From Streptomyces prunicolor NBRC 13075 (GTDB taxonomy: Bacteria; Actinomycetota; Actinomycetes; Streptomycetales; Streptomycetaceae), in the NCBI RefSeq assembly GCF_000367365.1, contig NZ_BARF01000051.1, positions 1 to 64,000 on the forward strand: a stretch of 64,000 bases of DNA, given 5' to 3'. A program made the translations under genes and the position numbers. A model generated the notes under the pieces. That model was not told the origin of the DNA. It ran no database searches and saw only the letters and a program-made list of their open reading frames with translations. Below, piece by piece: positions 26,243 through 34,392 of the stretch; the first letter of the stretch is position 1; each line of letters begins with the position of its first letter.

Positions 26243-26741
26243 GGACGGACCGGGCGGTCTCGTCGTCGATGAGATGACCCAGGTGACGCCGGACATCGGT
26301 GTCCTGGCGCAGCGTGCCGCGTTCCATCGAGTGCCGGATGCCCGTGTCCAGCTCGTGCCAGAGCAGCGGGTTGGCGACCAGGACCCGGGGGTCGAGTTCG
26401 AGCCACTGTCCGTGCGTGTCCCGGAGGACCAGGCGTGTGGAGACATCGCCGTACTGCCGTACGACGGTCAGCGCGTCCGTGTGCACCGTGCGGCGCAGCA
26501 GCGGGCTGTCCACGGTGAGCCAGCCGGGGCCGGCGGTGACGCGGTGCGGCAGCAGAACGGCGAGCAGTGTCGCCGACAGGGCGAACCACAGCAGCGCGCG
26601 GGTCAGGGTGAGGGTCCCGGCGTTCCAGTCCACCAGCAGGGTCATACCGAGGAAGCCGAGCGCACACCCCGCCGCGAGCCGGGCGTCGCCACGCCAGTGG
26701 CGGTCGCCGGCCGGGTCCGGTGGAGGTGCGCTGTGCCGCAT
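26220..26741 (-). CDS. Two-TM conserved protein, paralogue of the gene at 33595
   Basis: A 173-aa protein with a short basic cytosolic N-terminus, two hydrophobic segments at about 22-40 and 46-64, then a soluble domain containing RLVLRDTHGQWLELDPRVLVANPLLWHELD. The same layout and the LVLRD, DPxVLVxNPxLWH pattern occur in the protein at 33595, so the two are paralogues. I do not recognise the family with certainty; the region after the helices has the look of a bacterial PH-like beta domain. A copy of the 11-bp-period direct repeat lies 42 nt upstream of its ATG. Link to potassium is inferred from context. Confidence 0.75.
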   Translation of the reverse strand: MRHSAPPPDPAGDRHWRGDARLAAGCALGFLGMTLLVDWNAGTLTLTRALLWFALSATLLAVLLPHRVTAGPGWLTVDSPLLRRTVHTDALTVVRQYGDVSTRLVLRDTHGQWLELDPRVLVANPLLWHELDTGIRHSMERGTLRQDTDVRRHLGHLIDDETARSVLRASGIS

Positions 26742-26782
26742 GAGGCCGACGGTAGGCCGCGGACGGCGCGCTGCGGGGGCCG

Positions 26783-26799
26783 CTGACGGGGCTCTTACA
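26783..26799 (-). promoter_or_regulatory. KdpE-like box, site 1
   Basis: TGTAAG-AGCCC-CGTCAG on the minus strand, 42 nt upstream of the ATG at 26741. The two half-sites are 11 bp apart, like the other copies in this island. Confidence 0.5.
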
Positions 26800-26894
26800 C
26801 ACCGGTGCCGGATTTTGTCGTGCTTCTTACGGTGGTGTCGGCTCGGGGGGCCCGAACGGCCGGCCGGTGTGCATACGCGGTCGCGGTGTGCCGG

Positions 26895-28850
26895 TCAGCC
26901 GGTGTGGACGCGCGGGCGTCGGGTGCGGTCCGGTTCTGCCTCGCGGAGGACCTCTCGGGTGACCGGGGCGACCTCGCCCTGGCCGAAGAGGAAGAAGCGG
27001 AGGAAGTTGGCGAACGGGTTTCCCTCGGTCCACTCGAAGTACATGTGGGGGATGCGGCCCGTCGAGTCGCGGACGTGGAGCATCAGCGCGGCCAGGGCGT
27101 TCGGGATGGAGGACGACTCCAGGGTCAGGACCCGGTAGCGGCTGTGCAGGACTTCGCCGCGTACCGTCAGGCCCGCCTCGAACTCGGAGGCGTCGAGGAC
27201 CGTCACCTCGACGAACACGAAGTCCTCGCCGGGGATGTCGTTGTCGTTGCGGATCTGCTCGATCTTCTCCCGGTACTCCGCCTTGTCGCGCCGGTCGGGC
27301 TCGTTGGCGACGAAGCGGATCTTCCGGCTGGCCATGTCGCGGATGAATCGTTCCGCCATGGGGTCCAACTGCACGCTCGTCACCCGGAGTTCGAAGGCGC
27401 GGGCCAGCCGGGACAGCAGGGAGACCAGGATGATGCCGGCGATGAAGCAGGCGCCGATCTTCACACCGTCGGGGCGTTCGATGACGTTCACGACGGTGAC
27501 GTAGAGGAGGACCGCGGAGACGATGCCGAAGACGACGGTCCAGTTGCGCTGCTGGGCGCGGCGGGCCGCGATGGTCACCGCGATCGCCGCGGAGGACATC
27601 AGGACCAGGACGCCGGTGGCGTAGGCGCCGCCCTGGGCGTCGACGCTGGCGTCGAAGATCCAGGTGACCAGGAACGCGACCAGCGTGAAGACGATCACCA
27701 TGGGGCGGACGGCGCGGGCCCAGTGCGGGGCCATGCCGTAGCGGGGCAGGTAGCGCGGCATCAGGTTGAGCAGGCCGGCCATCGCGGAGGCGCCGGCGAA
27801 CCACAGGATGGCGATGGTGGAGAGGTCGTAGACCGTGCCGAAGGCGTTGCCCAGGTACTCGTGCGCGAGGTAGGCGAGCGCGCGGCCGTTGGCCTGGCCG
27901 CCCGCCTTGAACTCCTTCTCCGGGATCAGCACGGTGGTGATGAAGCTGGTGGCGATCAGGAACACGCTCATGATGAGCGCGGCGGTCGTCAGCAGCTTCT
28001 TGGTGTCGCGGATACGGCCCTTGGGGTTGTCGTGGGTGTCGTCCGGGTCGCCCTCGACGTGCGGCATGACGGCCACGCCGGTCTCGAAGCCGGAGAGGCC
28101 GAGGGCGAGTTTGGGGAAGACCAGCAGGCTCACGCCGATCATCGCGAAGACGTTGCCGTGCTCGGTGGTCAGGGCGCTGGTCCAGTCGGTGACCACGTGT
28201 TCCTGGGTGACCACGTGCCACATGCCGACGATCACGACGACGACGTTGAGGCTCAGGTAGGCCGCGACCAGGTACACGGCTACGCCGATCGCCTCCAGGA
28301 AGCCCTTGAGGAACACCGCGCCCAGCAGGGCCACCAGGATCAGCGTGATCAGCATCTGCTTGTCGTGCAGCATGCTCGTCAGGTGCGGGTTCTCCACGAG
28401 GTGGGTGGAGGCGTCCGCCGCCGACAGGGTGATCGTGATCAGGAAGTCCGTCGCCGCGAACCCGAGCAGGGTCAGGACGAACAGCTTGCCCTTCCAGAAC
28501 GACAGCAGCCGTTCCAGCATCGCGATGGAGCCTTCGCCGTGCGGGCTCTCCTCGGCGACCCGGCGGTACACGGGGAGGGCGCCGGCCAGGGTGACGATCA
28601 CCAGCACGATCGTCGCGACCGGGGAGAGCAGGCCGGCCGCGAGGGCCGCGATGCCGGGCTGGTAGCCGAGGGTGGAGAAGTAGTCGACGCCGGTCAGGCA
28701 CATCACCCGCCACCAGCGCTGGCCCTGGTGGACGTGCTGTTCCGGTTCCGGTGCGGCCTGCGTGGCGTGCGTGCCGCCCTTGCCCATGTCGGCCAGGCCC
28801 TCCAGCATCCAGGCGCGCATACGACTGGGAGGGTGTTCGATGGTGGCCAT
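26895..28850 (-). CDS. APC-superfamily permease with large cytosolic C-terminal domain
   Basis: A 651-aa membrane protein with about 12 helices (about residues 50-490), starting with the unwound-helix motif GVDYFSTLGYQPGIAALA. A cytosolic domain of about 160 residues follows, containing FVFVEVTVLDASEF and RGEVLHSRYRVL. The plan resembles KUP/KimA-type cation importers more than amino-acid carriers. ATG 28850 has AGGAG upstream. It lies at the left edge of the potassium island, with a direct-repeat box in its promoter region. Potassium as substrate is inference; an amino acid is the alternative. Confidence 0.75.
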   Translation of the reverse strand: MATIEHPPSRMRAWMLEGLADMGKGGTHATQAAPEPEQHVHQGQRWWRVMCLTGVDYFSTLGYQPGIAALAAGLLSPVATIVLVIVTLAGALPVYRRVAEESPHGEGSIAMLERLLSFWKGKLFVLTLLGFAATDFLITITLSAADASTHLVENPHLTSMLHDKQMLITLILVALLGAVFLKGFLEAIGVAVYLVAAYLSLNVVVVIVGMWHVVTQEHVVTDWTSALTTEHGNVFAMIGVSLLVFPKLALGLSGFETGVAVMPHVEGDPDDTHDNPKGRIRDTKKLLTTAALIMSVFLIATSFITTVLIPEKEFKAGGQANGRALAYLAHEYLGNAFGTVYDLSTIAILWFAGASAMAGLLNLMPRYLPRYGMAPHWARAVRPMVIVFTLVAFLVTWIFDASVDAQGGAYATGVLVLMSSAAIAVTIAARRAQQRNWTVVFGIVSAVLLYVTVVNVIERPDGVKIGACFIAGIILVSLLSRLARAFELRVTSVQLDPMAERFIRDMASRKIRFVANEPDRRDKAEYREKIEQIRNDNDIPGEDFVFVEVTVLDASEFEAGLTVRGEVLHSRYRVLTLESSSIPNALAALMLHVRDSTGRIPHMYFEWTEGNPFANFLRFFLFGQGEVAPVTREVLREAEPDRTRRPRVHTG

Positions 28851-28967
28851 CGGCGTGCTCCTGAGGTGCGGGTGCGGGTCAGCGTGGGGTCTCTGGCCAT
28901 CACGCGGACGGCGGCACCAGCGTAAGCGGAGAGTGACGCGTGGGCCCATGGATGTGGGGGGCTTGGG

Positions 28968-28984
28968 CGTCAATCTTGCGTTAA
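28968..28984 (+). promoter_or_regulatory. KdpE-like box, site 2
   Basis: CGTCAA-TCTTG-CGTTAA, 11-bp period, 118 nt upstream of the APC permease start. It is in the opposite orientation to that gene. Confidence 0.5.
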
Positions 28985-29018
28985 GACTGGCCGGGTTGGT
29001 GGAGGGGGCGCATCAGGA

Positions 29019-29090
29019 AAGGGGGGACGGGGCTGGTTGGGGGTGCGTTGGGCTGTATGGGGGGTGGGGACGGGGTGGTTGGGGGTGACG
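29019..29090 (+). other. Guanine-tract cluster (G-quadruplex candidate)
   Basis: At least seven runs of four to six G with short spacers lie within about 70 bp of the plus strand. This exceeds the usual four-tract quadruplex rule. The G-rich strand is the template for leftward transcription from the antiporter gene. Confidence 0.6.
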
Positions 29091-29172
29091 GATACCCAGC
29101 GTTACGGGGGTGGGGGCGTTTCGTCGCCCAGGAGCTCGGGGGGTGCTCTTGTGTGGCGAGTGCGGGTGCCTT

Positions 29173-29202
29173 GTGGCTGGTCGCGCAGTTCCCCGCGCCC
29201 CT
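29173..29202. repeat. Second copy of the GTGGCTGGTCGCG intergenic repeat
   Basis: GTGGCTGGTCGCG followed by CAGTTCCCCGCGCCCCT matches the leading part of the repeat at 14225-14290. The right arm of the hairpin has decayed here. Confidence 0.65.
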
Positions 29203-29308
29203 AGGTGGGTGCAGGGGGCCGGGATGGGGGTGCCGGCAGGTTGGGTGGGCGTGCGGCGATCGGCCGTTCTCGGGACGCGGGCGCGGACCGCCGATCTCCA
29301 CTGAGCAG

Positions 29309-30883
29309 TCATACGTCCGCCAGCCTTGCCTCCTCCAGGTCCAGTGACCGTTGGAGTCGTCTGCGGGTTGTGTCGCTGATGGTGTGGTCGTCGTAGAGGC
29401 GCTGTAGTTCGAGCGTTTCCACGGTGATCAGGTCGCGGCGGAGTTGGCGGTAGACCAGGTCGGCCGACTCCGTGTGGGAGGTGTGGCCGTTGGGTTCGGC
29501 GAGGCGGTCGCGGGCCTCGTCCAGGCGGGCGTTGAGGCCGCGGCGGAGGCGGTCGAGGACGACGTCCGGTACGGCCTCCAGCTCGGCGAGTTCGTCGAGG
29601 CGGCGGATGCCCGCGTCGGCCAACCGGCAGCGGGCGGAGGCCTCTTCGCGTTCCGTGTGGTCGGGTTCCAGGGCGATGCCGGAACGGCGGACGACCGGGG
29701 CGAGGGTGAAGCCCTGCACGACGAGGGTGACGACCACGACCGACGTGGTGAGGACCAGGACGAGGGGGCGGTCGGTCAACGTGGCGCCCGTCCTGGTGAC
29801 TTCGGGGATCGACAGGGCCGCCGCCAGTGGGAGGACACCCCGGGTGCCCGCCCAGGTCAGCACCATCGGCACCCGCCAATTCACCCTGTGCACCCCGCCC
29901 TTGCGCTGCACCACCGCCGACAGCGGCGCCAGCCACAGCAGTCGTACGGCGATCAGCGTGCCCGCCACCGCGAGCGCGTACAGGGGCCATGCGCGGTCGC
30001 CGTCGGACAGCGCCCGGACCTGCGCGGGCAGGGCAAGGCCGATGAGCGAGAACACCACGCTCTCCAGCAGGAACACCAACGTGCCGTAGACGGCGTGCAG
30101 TTGGAGCCGGATGCGGGCGTTGGTGAGGCGATCGCCGCGACCGCCGAGTACGACCCCGGCGACCACTACCGAGGTGACGCCGGAGGTGTGGGCGCCCTCC
30201 GCCAGGACGTAGGCCGCGTACGGGGTGACCAGGGCGATCACCGTCTCCAGGACCGGGTCCTCGGTGCGTCGGCGGATCAGGGTCACGACGTACGCCACGG
30301 CCGCTCCGATGACCGTGCCGCCGCCCGCGAGCACCACGAACTCCCCGCCCGCCGCACCCCAGTTGGCCGCCGCCGAGGCCACGGCGACGCTCACCGCGAC
30401 CCGGAACAGGACCAGCGAGGTCGCGTCGTTGAAGAGGGACTCCGCCTGGACGAGGATCTGGACCCGGGGCGGTAGGGCGAGGCGGCGGCCCAGTGCGGTG
30501 ACGGCGACCGGGTCGGTGCTGGCCAGGACCGCGCCGAGCACGAGCGCCATCTGCCAGGAGAGCGGGGTCACCGTCGATGCCACCCAGCCCACGGCTGCCG
30601 CCGACGCCAGGACCAGGCCGATCGCGAGGATCCCGACCGGCTTCCACACCGCCTTCAGCTCACGCCACGACATGTCCTCGGCGCTGACGTAGAGGAGCGG
30701 CGGCAGGACGACCAGGCCGATCACGTCCGGGCTGATCTCGATCGACGGGGTGCCCGGCAGCAGGGCGACGGCGAGACCGGCGACCACGAGGAGGGAGGGG
30801 GCGGGGATCCGCCAGCGGCGGGCGAACGTCGCGACCAGCGTCGCCAGTACCACGAGTGCCAGAACCGTACCGACGCCGCGCAT
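29309..30883 (-). CDS. Na+/H+ antiporter, CPA1 (NhaP/SLC9-like) family
   Basis: A 524-aa membrane protein with 10-12 helices and the CPA1 core: PPLLYVSAEDMSW, LGAVLASTDPVAVTALG and the ion-site motif ESLFNDATSLVLF. A cytosolic tail of about 110 residues with predicted helices follows. It exports Na+ or K+ in exchange for protons. The start is ATG 30883 with AAGGGGA upstream; a further upstream frame lacks a ribosome binding site. It is divergent from the orphan kdpD, and a direct-repeat box lies in the shared region, consistent with cation homeostasis. Confidence 0.87.
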   Translation of the reverse strand: MRGVGTVLALVVLATLVATFARRWRIPAPSLLVVAGLAVALLPGTPSIEISPDVIGLVVLPPLLYVSAEDMSWRELKAVWKPVGILAIGLVLASAAAVGWVASTVTPLSWQMALVLGAVLASTDPVAVTALGRRLALPPRVQILVQAESLFNDATSLVLFRVAVSVAVASAAANWGAAGGEFVVLAGGGTVIGAAVAYVVTLIRRRTEDPVLETVIALVTPYAAYVLAEGAHTSGVTSVVVAGVVLGGRGDRLTNARIRLQLHAVYGTLVFLLESVVFSLIGLALPAQVRALSDGDRAWPLYALAVAGTLIAVRLLWLAPLSAVVQRKGGVHRVNWRVPMVLTWAGTRGVLPLAAALSIPEVTRTGATLTDRPLVLVLTTSVVVVTLVVQGFTLAPVVRRSGIALEPDHTEREEASARCRLADAGIRRLDELAELEAVPDVVLDRLRRGLNARLDEARDRLAEPNGHTSHTESADLVYRQLRRDLITVETLELQRLYDDHTISDTTRRRLQRSLDLEEARLADV

Positions 30884-30975
30884 GCCGTCCCCTTGTGGTC
30901 TTGGACGAGCCCATGCGGACTCCCCGCCGACCAGACTTCCCGGCACACCGCGTTCACCCTAACCCGGCCCGGCGC

Positions 30976-30992
30976 CGTCAAGACAGTGTCAA
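30976..30992 (+). promoter_or_regulatory. KdpE-like box, site 3
   Basis: CGTCAA-GACAG-TGTCAA, 11-bp period, in the divergent region between the antiporter (93 nt from its ATG) and the orphan kdpD (76 nt from its ATG). Confidence 0.55.
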
Positions 30993-31067
30993 CGTCCTTG
31001 CGGGCGGCGCCAGGGACGCATCAAGAAGCCTGCCCGGAGGGCTGGCGGAGCGCTTCTCTGGGAGGCG

Positions 31068-33617
31068 ATGAACGACGTACTGCGACGCGGACGGCTCAAG
31101 GTCTACCTCGGGGCGGCCCCGGGCGTCGGCAAGACCTACCGCATGCTCGACGAGGCCCGGCGCCGGGCCGCCCGGGGCGCCGACGTGGTGGTGGGCTTCG
31201 CCGAGTGCCACGGGCGCCCGCGCACCGAGGCGATGCTCGACGGCCTGGAGGTCGTGGCGCGGGCCCAATGTGCTTACCGGGGTGGGGAGTTCGAGGAGAT
31301 GGACCTCGCGGCGGTCCTCGAACGGCGCCCGGAAGTCGCCGTCGTCGACGAGTTCGCGCACAGCAACGTTCCCGGCGGCGGGCGCAACGCCAAGCGCTGG
31401 CAGGACATCGACGTGCTGCTCGCCGCCGGCATCGACGTCGTCACCGCCGTCAACGTCCAGCATCTCGCCTCCCTCAAGGACGTCGTCGAGAAGATCACCG
31501 GGGTGCCGCAGCACGAGACGGTGCCCGACGACGTCGTACGCCGGGCCCAGCAGATCGAGTTGATCGACATGCCGCCCGAGGGACTGCGGCGGCGCATGGC
31601 GCACGGCAACATCTACACACCCGAGAAGATCGACGCGGCCCTCGCCAACTACTTCCGGCCCGGAAACCTCACCGCCCTGCGGCAGTTGGCGCTGCTGTGG
31701 GTCGCCGACCGGGTCGACGAGGCCCTGCACACCTACCGCGCCGAGCACGCGATCGGCGGGGTGTGGGAGACCCGGGAGCGGGTGGTCGTCGCGCTCACCG
31801 GCGGGCCCGAGGGCGACACGCTCATCCGGCGCGCCGCGCGTATCGCCGACCTCCCCCACTCTCGGCTTCGCTCGACCGGGGGGACCCCCATCGCCGGCGG
31901 TGACCTGCTCGCCGTGCACGTGGCCCGCAGCGACGGACTCGCCGCCGGGGTGTCGCACGCCTCGCTCGCCCGGCAGCGCAGGCTCGTCGAGGACCTGGGC
32001 GGCAGCTACCACTCGGTGGTCGGCGACGGTGTCGCCACCGCCCTCGTCGAGTTCGCCCGCACCGAGAACGCCACCCAACTCGTCCTCGGCACCAGCCGCC
32101 GGGGCCGGTTCGAGCGATTTCTGACCGGTCCCGGCACGGGCGAGACAGTGACCGAGTTGTCCGGTGACATCGACGTCCATCGGGTCACCCACGAGCGCGC
32201 CGGACGCGGCACCCTGCTGCCCTCCCGCCGCCGTACCCTCTCCACGGCACGGCTGATTGCCGGGCCCGTGACGGGACTTGTGCTCCCGCTGCTGCTCACC
32301 GTCTGCCTCGCCCAGGTGCGTGACACGGTCAACCTCACCAGCGAGGCACTGCTGTTCCTGCTCGCCGTGGTCGGGGTCGCCTGCATAGGCGGTGTCACCT
32401 CGGCGGTCATCGCGTCGGTGACGGCCTCGCTGCTGCTCAACTACTGGTTCATCCCGCCCATCGGGCAGTTCACCCTGGACGACCCCAACGCCCTTCTGGC
32501 GCTAGGGGTGTTCACGGTGGTGGCGGCGACCGTGGCCGCCGTCGTGGACCGTTCGCTACGACTGTCCCGGCGCTCGGCGCGTGCCACCGCCGAGGCGGAG
32601 ACCATGTCCTCCCTCGCGGGCAGCATCGTGCGTGGCGGCCAGACGATCCCGGCGCTGCTGGAGCGAACGAAGGAGACCTTCGGCACCGACTCGGCCGAAC
32701 TAGTCGACCAGCCGCCGGACCACGAGGTCGGCAGCGGGGTCACGACCGTCCCCGCGGGTCCCGGTGCCTTCCTCGTGCTGCGCGGACGCACCCTGTCCTC
32801 CTCGGAACGGCGGGTGCTCGCCGCCTTCGCCGCCCATGTCGGTTCCGCCGTCGAACGGGCCCAACTCGCCGAAGCGGCAGCCGAGATCGAGCCGGTGAAG
32901 GCCGCGGACCGGTTGCGTACGGCGCTGCTGCGGGCCGTAGGGCACGATCTGCGGACGCCGCTCGCGGCGGGGTGGGCGGCCGTGACCTCGTTGCGCGGGC
33001 GGGATGTGGAGTTCTCGGACGAGGACCGGGACGAACTCCTCGCCACCGCCGACGAGTCCATGGCCAAGCTGAACCGGCTGCTGGAGAACCTCCTCGACCT
33101 GAGTCGGCTCGAGGCGGGTGTGCTTCCGCTGAATCTGCGGGCCACGAGTCTGGAGGAGGTGCTGCCGATGGCGCTCGCGGACGTGCCCGATGTGGATCTG
33201 CGGGACGTGGAGTCGATTCCGCCGGTGCTCGTGGATCCGCCGCTGCTGGAGCGCGTGATCGCCAACCTGGCCGGCAACGCCGCCCGGCACACTCCGGCCG
33301 GGCGGCGGGTCATGATCACCGCCAGCGCGTTGGGCGGGCGGGTGGAGTTGAGGGTCGTGGATCGAGGGCCTGGGCTGCCGACTGCCGGTCGTGAGCGGCT
33401 CTTTGAGCCCTTCCAACGGCTCGGGGACACGGACAACTCCACCGGGCTCGGGCTGGGGCTCGCGCTTGCGCGCGGGCTCACCGAGGCGATGAACGGGACG
33501 CTCGCTCCCGAGGACACTCCGGGTGGCGGCCTGACCATGGTCGTGTCCCTTCCGCTGGCCGAATGGGTGGACCCGTCAGCCTCGACAGCGGTGGCTACTC
33601 CAAGCCGGACACCTTGA
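31068..33617 (+). CDS. kdpD: Orphan KdpD-type sensor histidine kinase
   Basis: An 849-aa membrane kinase: KdpD domain with Walker A GAAPGVGKTYRML (about 14-26), a universal-stress-protein domain (about 235-370), four membrane helices with the YWFIPPIGQFTL loop (about 400-490), a GAF-like region, HisKA with the phospho-acceptor in VGHDLRTPL (about 627) and HATPase to the end. No response-regulator gene adjoins it, unlike the second KdpD at 41866. Compared with that paralogue it carries about 12 extra residues (PHSRLRSTGGTP region) in the USP domain, encoded by a dispersed repeat. ATG follows GGGAGG. Confidence 0.88.
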   Translation: MNDVLRRGRLKVYLGAAPGVGKTYRMLDEARRRAARGADVVVGFAECHGRPRTEAMLDGLEVVARAQCAYRGGEFEEMDLAAVLERRPEVAVVDEFAHSNVPGGGRNAKRWQDIDVLLAAGIDVVTAVNVQHLASLKDVVEKITGVPQHETVPDDVVRRAQQIELIDMPPEGLRRRMAHGNIYTPEKIDAALANYFRPGNLTALRQLALLWVADRVDEALHTYRAEHAIGGVWETRERVVVALTGGPEGDTLIRRAARIADLPHSRLRSTGGTPIAGGDLLAVHVARSDGLAAGVSHASLARQRRLVEDLGGSYHSVVGDGVATALVEFARTENATQLVLGTSRRGRFERFLTGPGTGETVTELSGDIDVHRVTHERAGRGTLLPSRRRTLSTARLIAGPVTGLVLPLLLTVCLAQVRDTVNLTSEALLFLLAVVGVACIGGVTSAVIASVTASLLLNYWFIPPIGQFTLDDPNALLALGVFTVVAATVAAVVDRSLRLSRRSARATAEAETMSSLAGSIVRGGQTIPALLERTKETFGTDSAELVDQPPDHEVGSGVTTVPAGPGAFLVLRGRTLSSSERRVLAAFAAHVGSAVERAQLAEAAAEIEPVKAADRLRTALLRAVGHDLRTPLAAGWAAVTSLRGRDVEFSDEDRDELLATADESMAKLNRLLENLLDLSRLEAGVLPLNLRATSLEEVLPMALADVPDVDLRDVESIPPVLVDPPLLERVIANLAGNAARHTPAGRRVMITASALGGRVELRVVDRGPGLPTAGRERLFEPFQRLGDTDNSTGLGLGLALARGLTEAMNGTLAPEDTPGGGLTMVVSLPLAEWVDPSASTAVATPSRTP
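31851..31890. repeat. Dispersed Streptomyces hairpin repeat inside kdpD
   Basis: CCCCCACTCTCGGCTTCGCT followed by CGACCGGGGGGACCCCC is a very familiar Streptomyces intergenic word, here within a coding region. G/C arms (CCCCC, GGGGGG, CCCCC) can pair in alternative hairpins. Relative to the paralogous kdpD it adds about 36 bp in frame. Confidence 0.75.
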
Positions 33618-34131
33618 ACACCGTCTCCGCGGTCTCGCGTTCGACGCGTTCCGCGACCCGGCGCAGCGCGGTGGCCCCGCAGGTGAGGGTGCCGGTGGCG
33701 ATGGACCGGCGGGAGTCCTCGGAGACGCGGTGCCACAGGTCGGGGTTGTGCACCAGCACATCGGGGTCGATCTCGACCCGGCCGCCCAACTCGTCCCGCA
33801 GCACGAGGCGTTGAGAGACTCCGTCCAGACAGCGTACGGAGACCAGCCGGTCCGTGCGGACGCGTCGTTCGCGCAGTAGTCCGCGTGCGGACAGCCAGCC
33901 CTCGCCCGCCCGGACCCGGGCCGGGTACAGCACCAGGAAGAGCAGTACGGCGAGGGCGAGCCAGAGCGCGCCGCGCCACAGCGTGAAGCGCCCGCTGAAG
34001 TGGTCGACGAGCAGCAGGAGTCCGAGCAGCGCGCCCGCGCAGCGGAACGTGTCGCGCAGGTTCCGCGCCCACCGCCGGTCGTGCGCCGCTGCGCGCGGTT
34101 GCTGCGCGTGAGCGTCGTCGGGGCGTCCCAT
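33595..34131 (-). CDS. Two-TM conserved protein, paralogue of the gene at 26220
   Basis: A 178-aa protein with a polar N-terminus, two hydrophobic segments at about 30-47 and 53-72, and a soluble domain with QRLVLRDELGGRVEIDPDVLVHNPDLWHRV. It matches its paralogue at 26220 in size, topology and motifs. It overlaps the end of the orphan kdpD by 23 bp, the same overlap the paralogue has with its own convergent neighbour. Its direct-repeat box is also 42 nt from the ATG. The family is not identified. Confidence 0.75.
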   Translation of the reverse strand: MGRPDDAHAQQPRAAAHDRRWARNLRDTFRCAGALLGLLLLVDHFSGRFTLWRGALWLALAVLLFLVLYPARVRAGEGWLSARGLLRERRVRTDRLVSVRCLDGVSQRLVLRDELGGRVEIDPDVLVHNPDLWHRVSEDSRRSIATGTLTCGATALRRVAERVERETAETVFKVSGLE

Positions 34132-34172
34132 GGTGGCGACGGTAGGGACTCCGGGCGTACGGCGAACGGGCC

Positions 34173-34189
34173 GTGACGCGACTCTGACG
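34173..34189 (-). promoter_or_regulatory. KdpE-like box, site 4
   Basis: CGTCAG-AGTCG-CGTCAC on the minus strand, 42 nt upstream of the ATG at 34131. An extra half-site CGTCAA (34205-34210, minus) lies about two helical turns further upstream. Confidence 0.55.
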
Positions 34190-34252
34190 GGCGGCCCGCG
34201 CTTCTTGACGCCGTCGCAGCGGAGGAGGGCGGGGCTGTGCGGGTCACATCGT

Positions 34253-34269
34253 CGTCAAGTTCGCGTCAA
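34253..34269 (+). promoter_or_regulatory. KdpE-like box, site 5
   Basis: CGTCAA-GTTCG-CGTCAA, two perfect half-sites 11 bp apart, 124 nt upstream of the KimA-like gene. It is the best copy in the set. Confidence 0.6.
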
Positions 34270-34392
34270 GGAACGCGTGTTCGGCGCGAAGAAGACGCAA
34301 GGAGAAGGGGAAACCGGCCACGGCGGGACAGAACCTGAAGCGCACCCGCGCGTTCCCGTCAGCGCGCGTCCGTACGTGAAGGAGCCATCAGC

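Larger units (their letters stand above)
28851..29308. other. 458-bp intergenic region with G-tract cluster, repeat and regulatory box
   Basis: There is no convincing gene. From the left it holds the leader and promoter area of the APC permease, one KdpE-like box (28968-28984), a dense run of G-tracts (about 29019-29090) and a copy of the Streptomyces intergenic repeat (29173-29202). Confidence 0.6.

Noticed and set aside
28918..28943. An eighth KdpE-like box near the APC permease
   Set aside because: CGTAAG is present, but the second hexamer 11 bp away matches in only three of six positions.
31851..31890. Insertion sequence in the orphan kdpD
   Set aside because: Only about 36-40 bp, no transposase and no target duplication; it is a small dispersed repeat.
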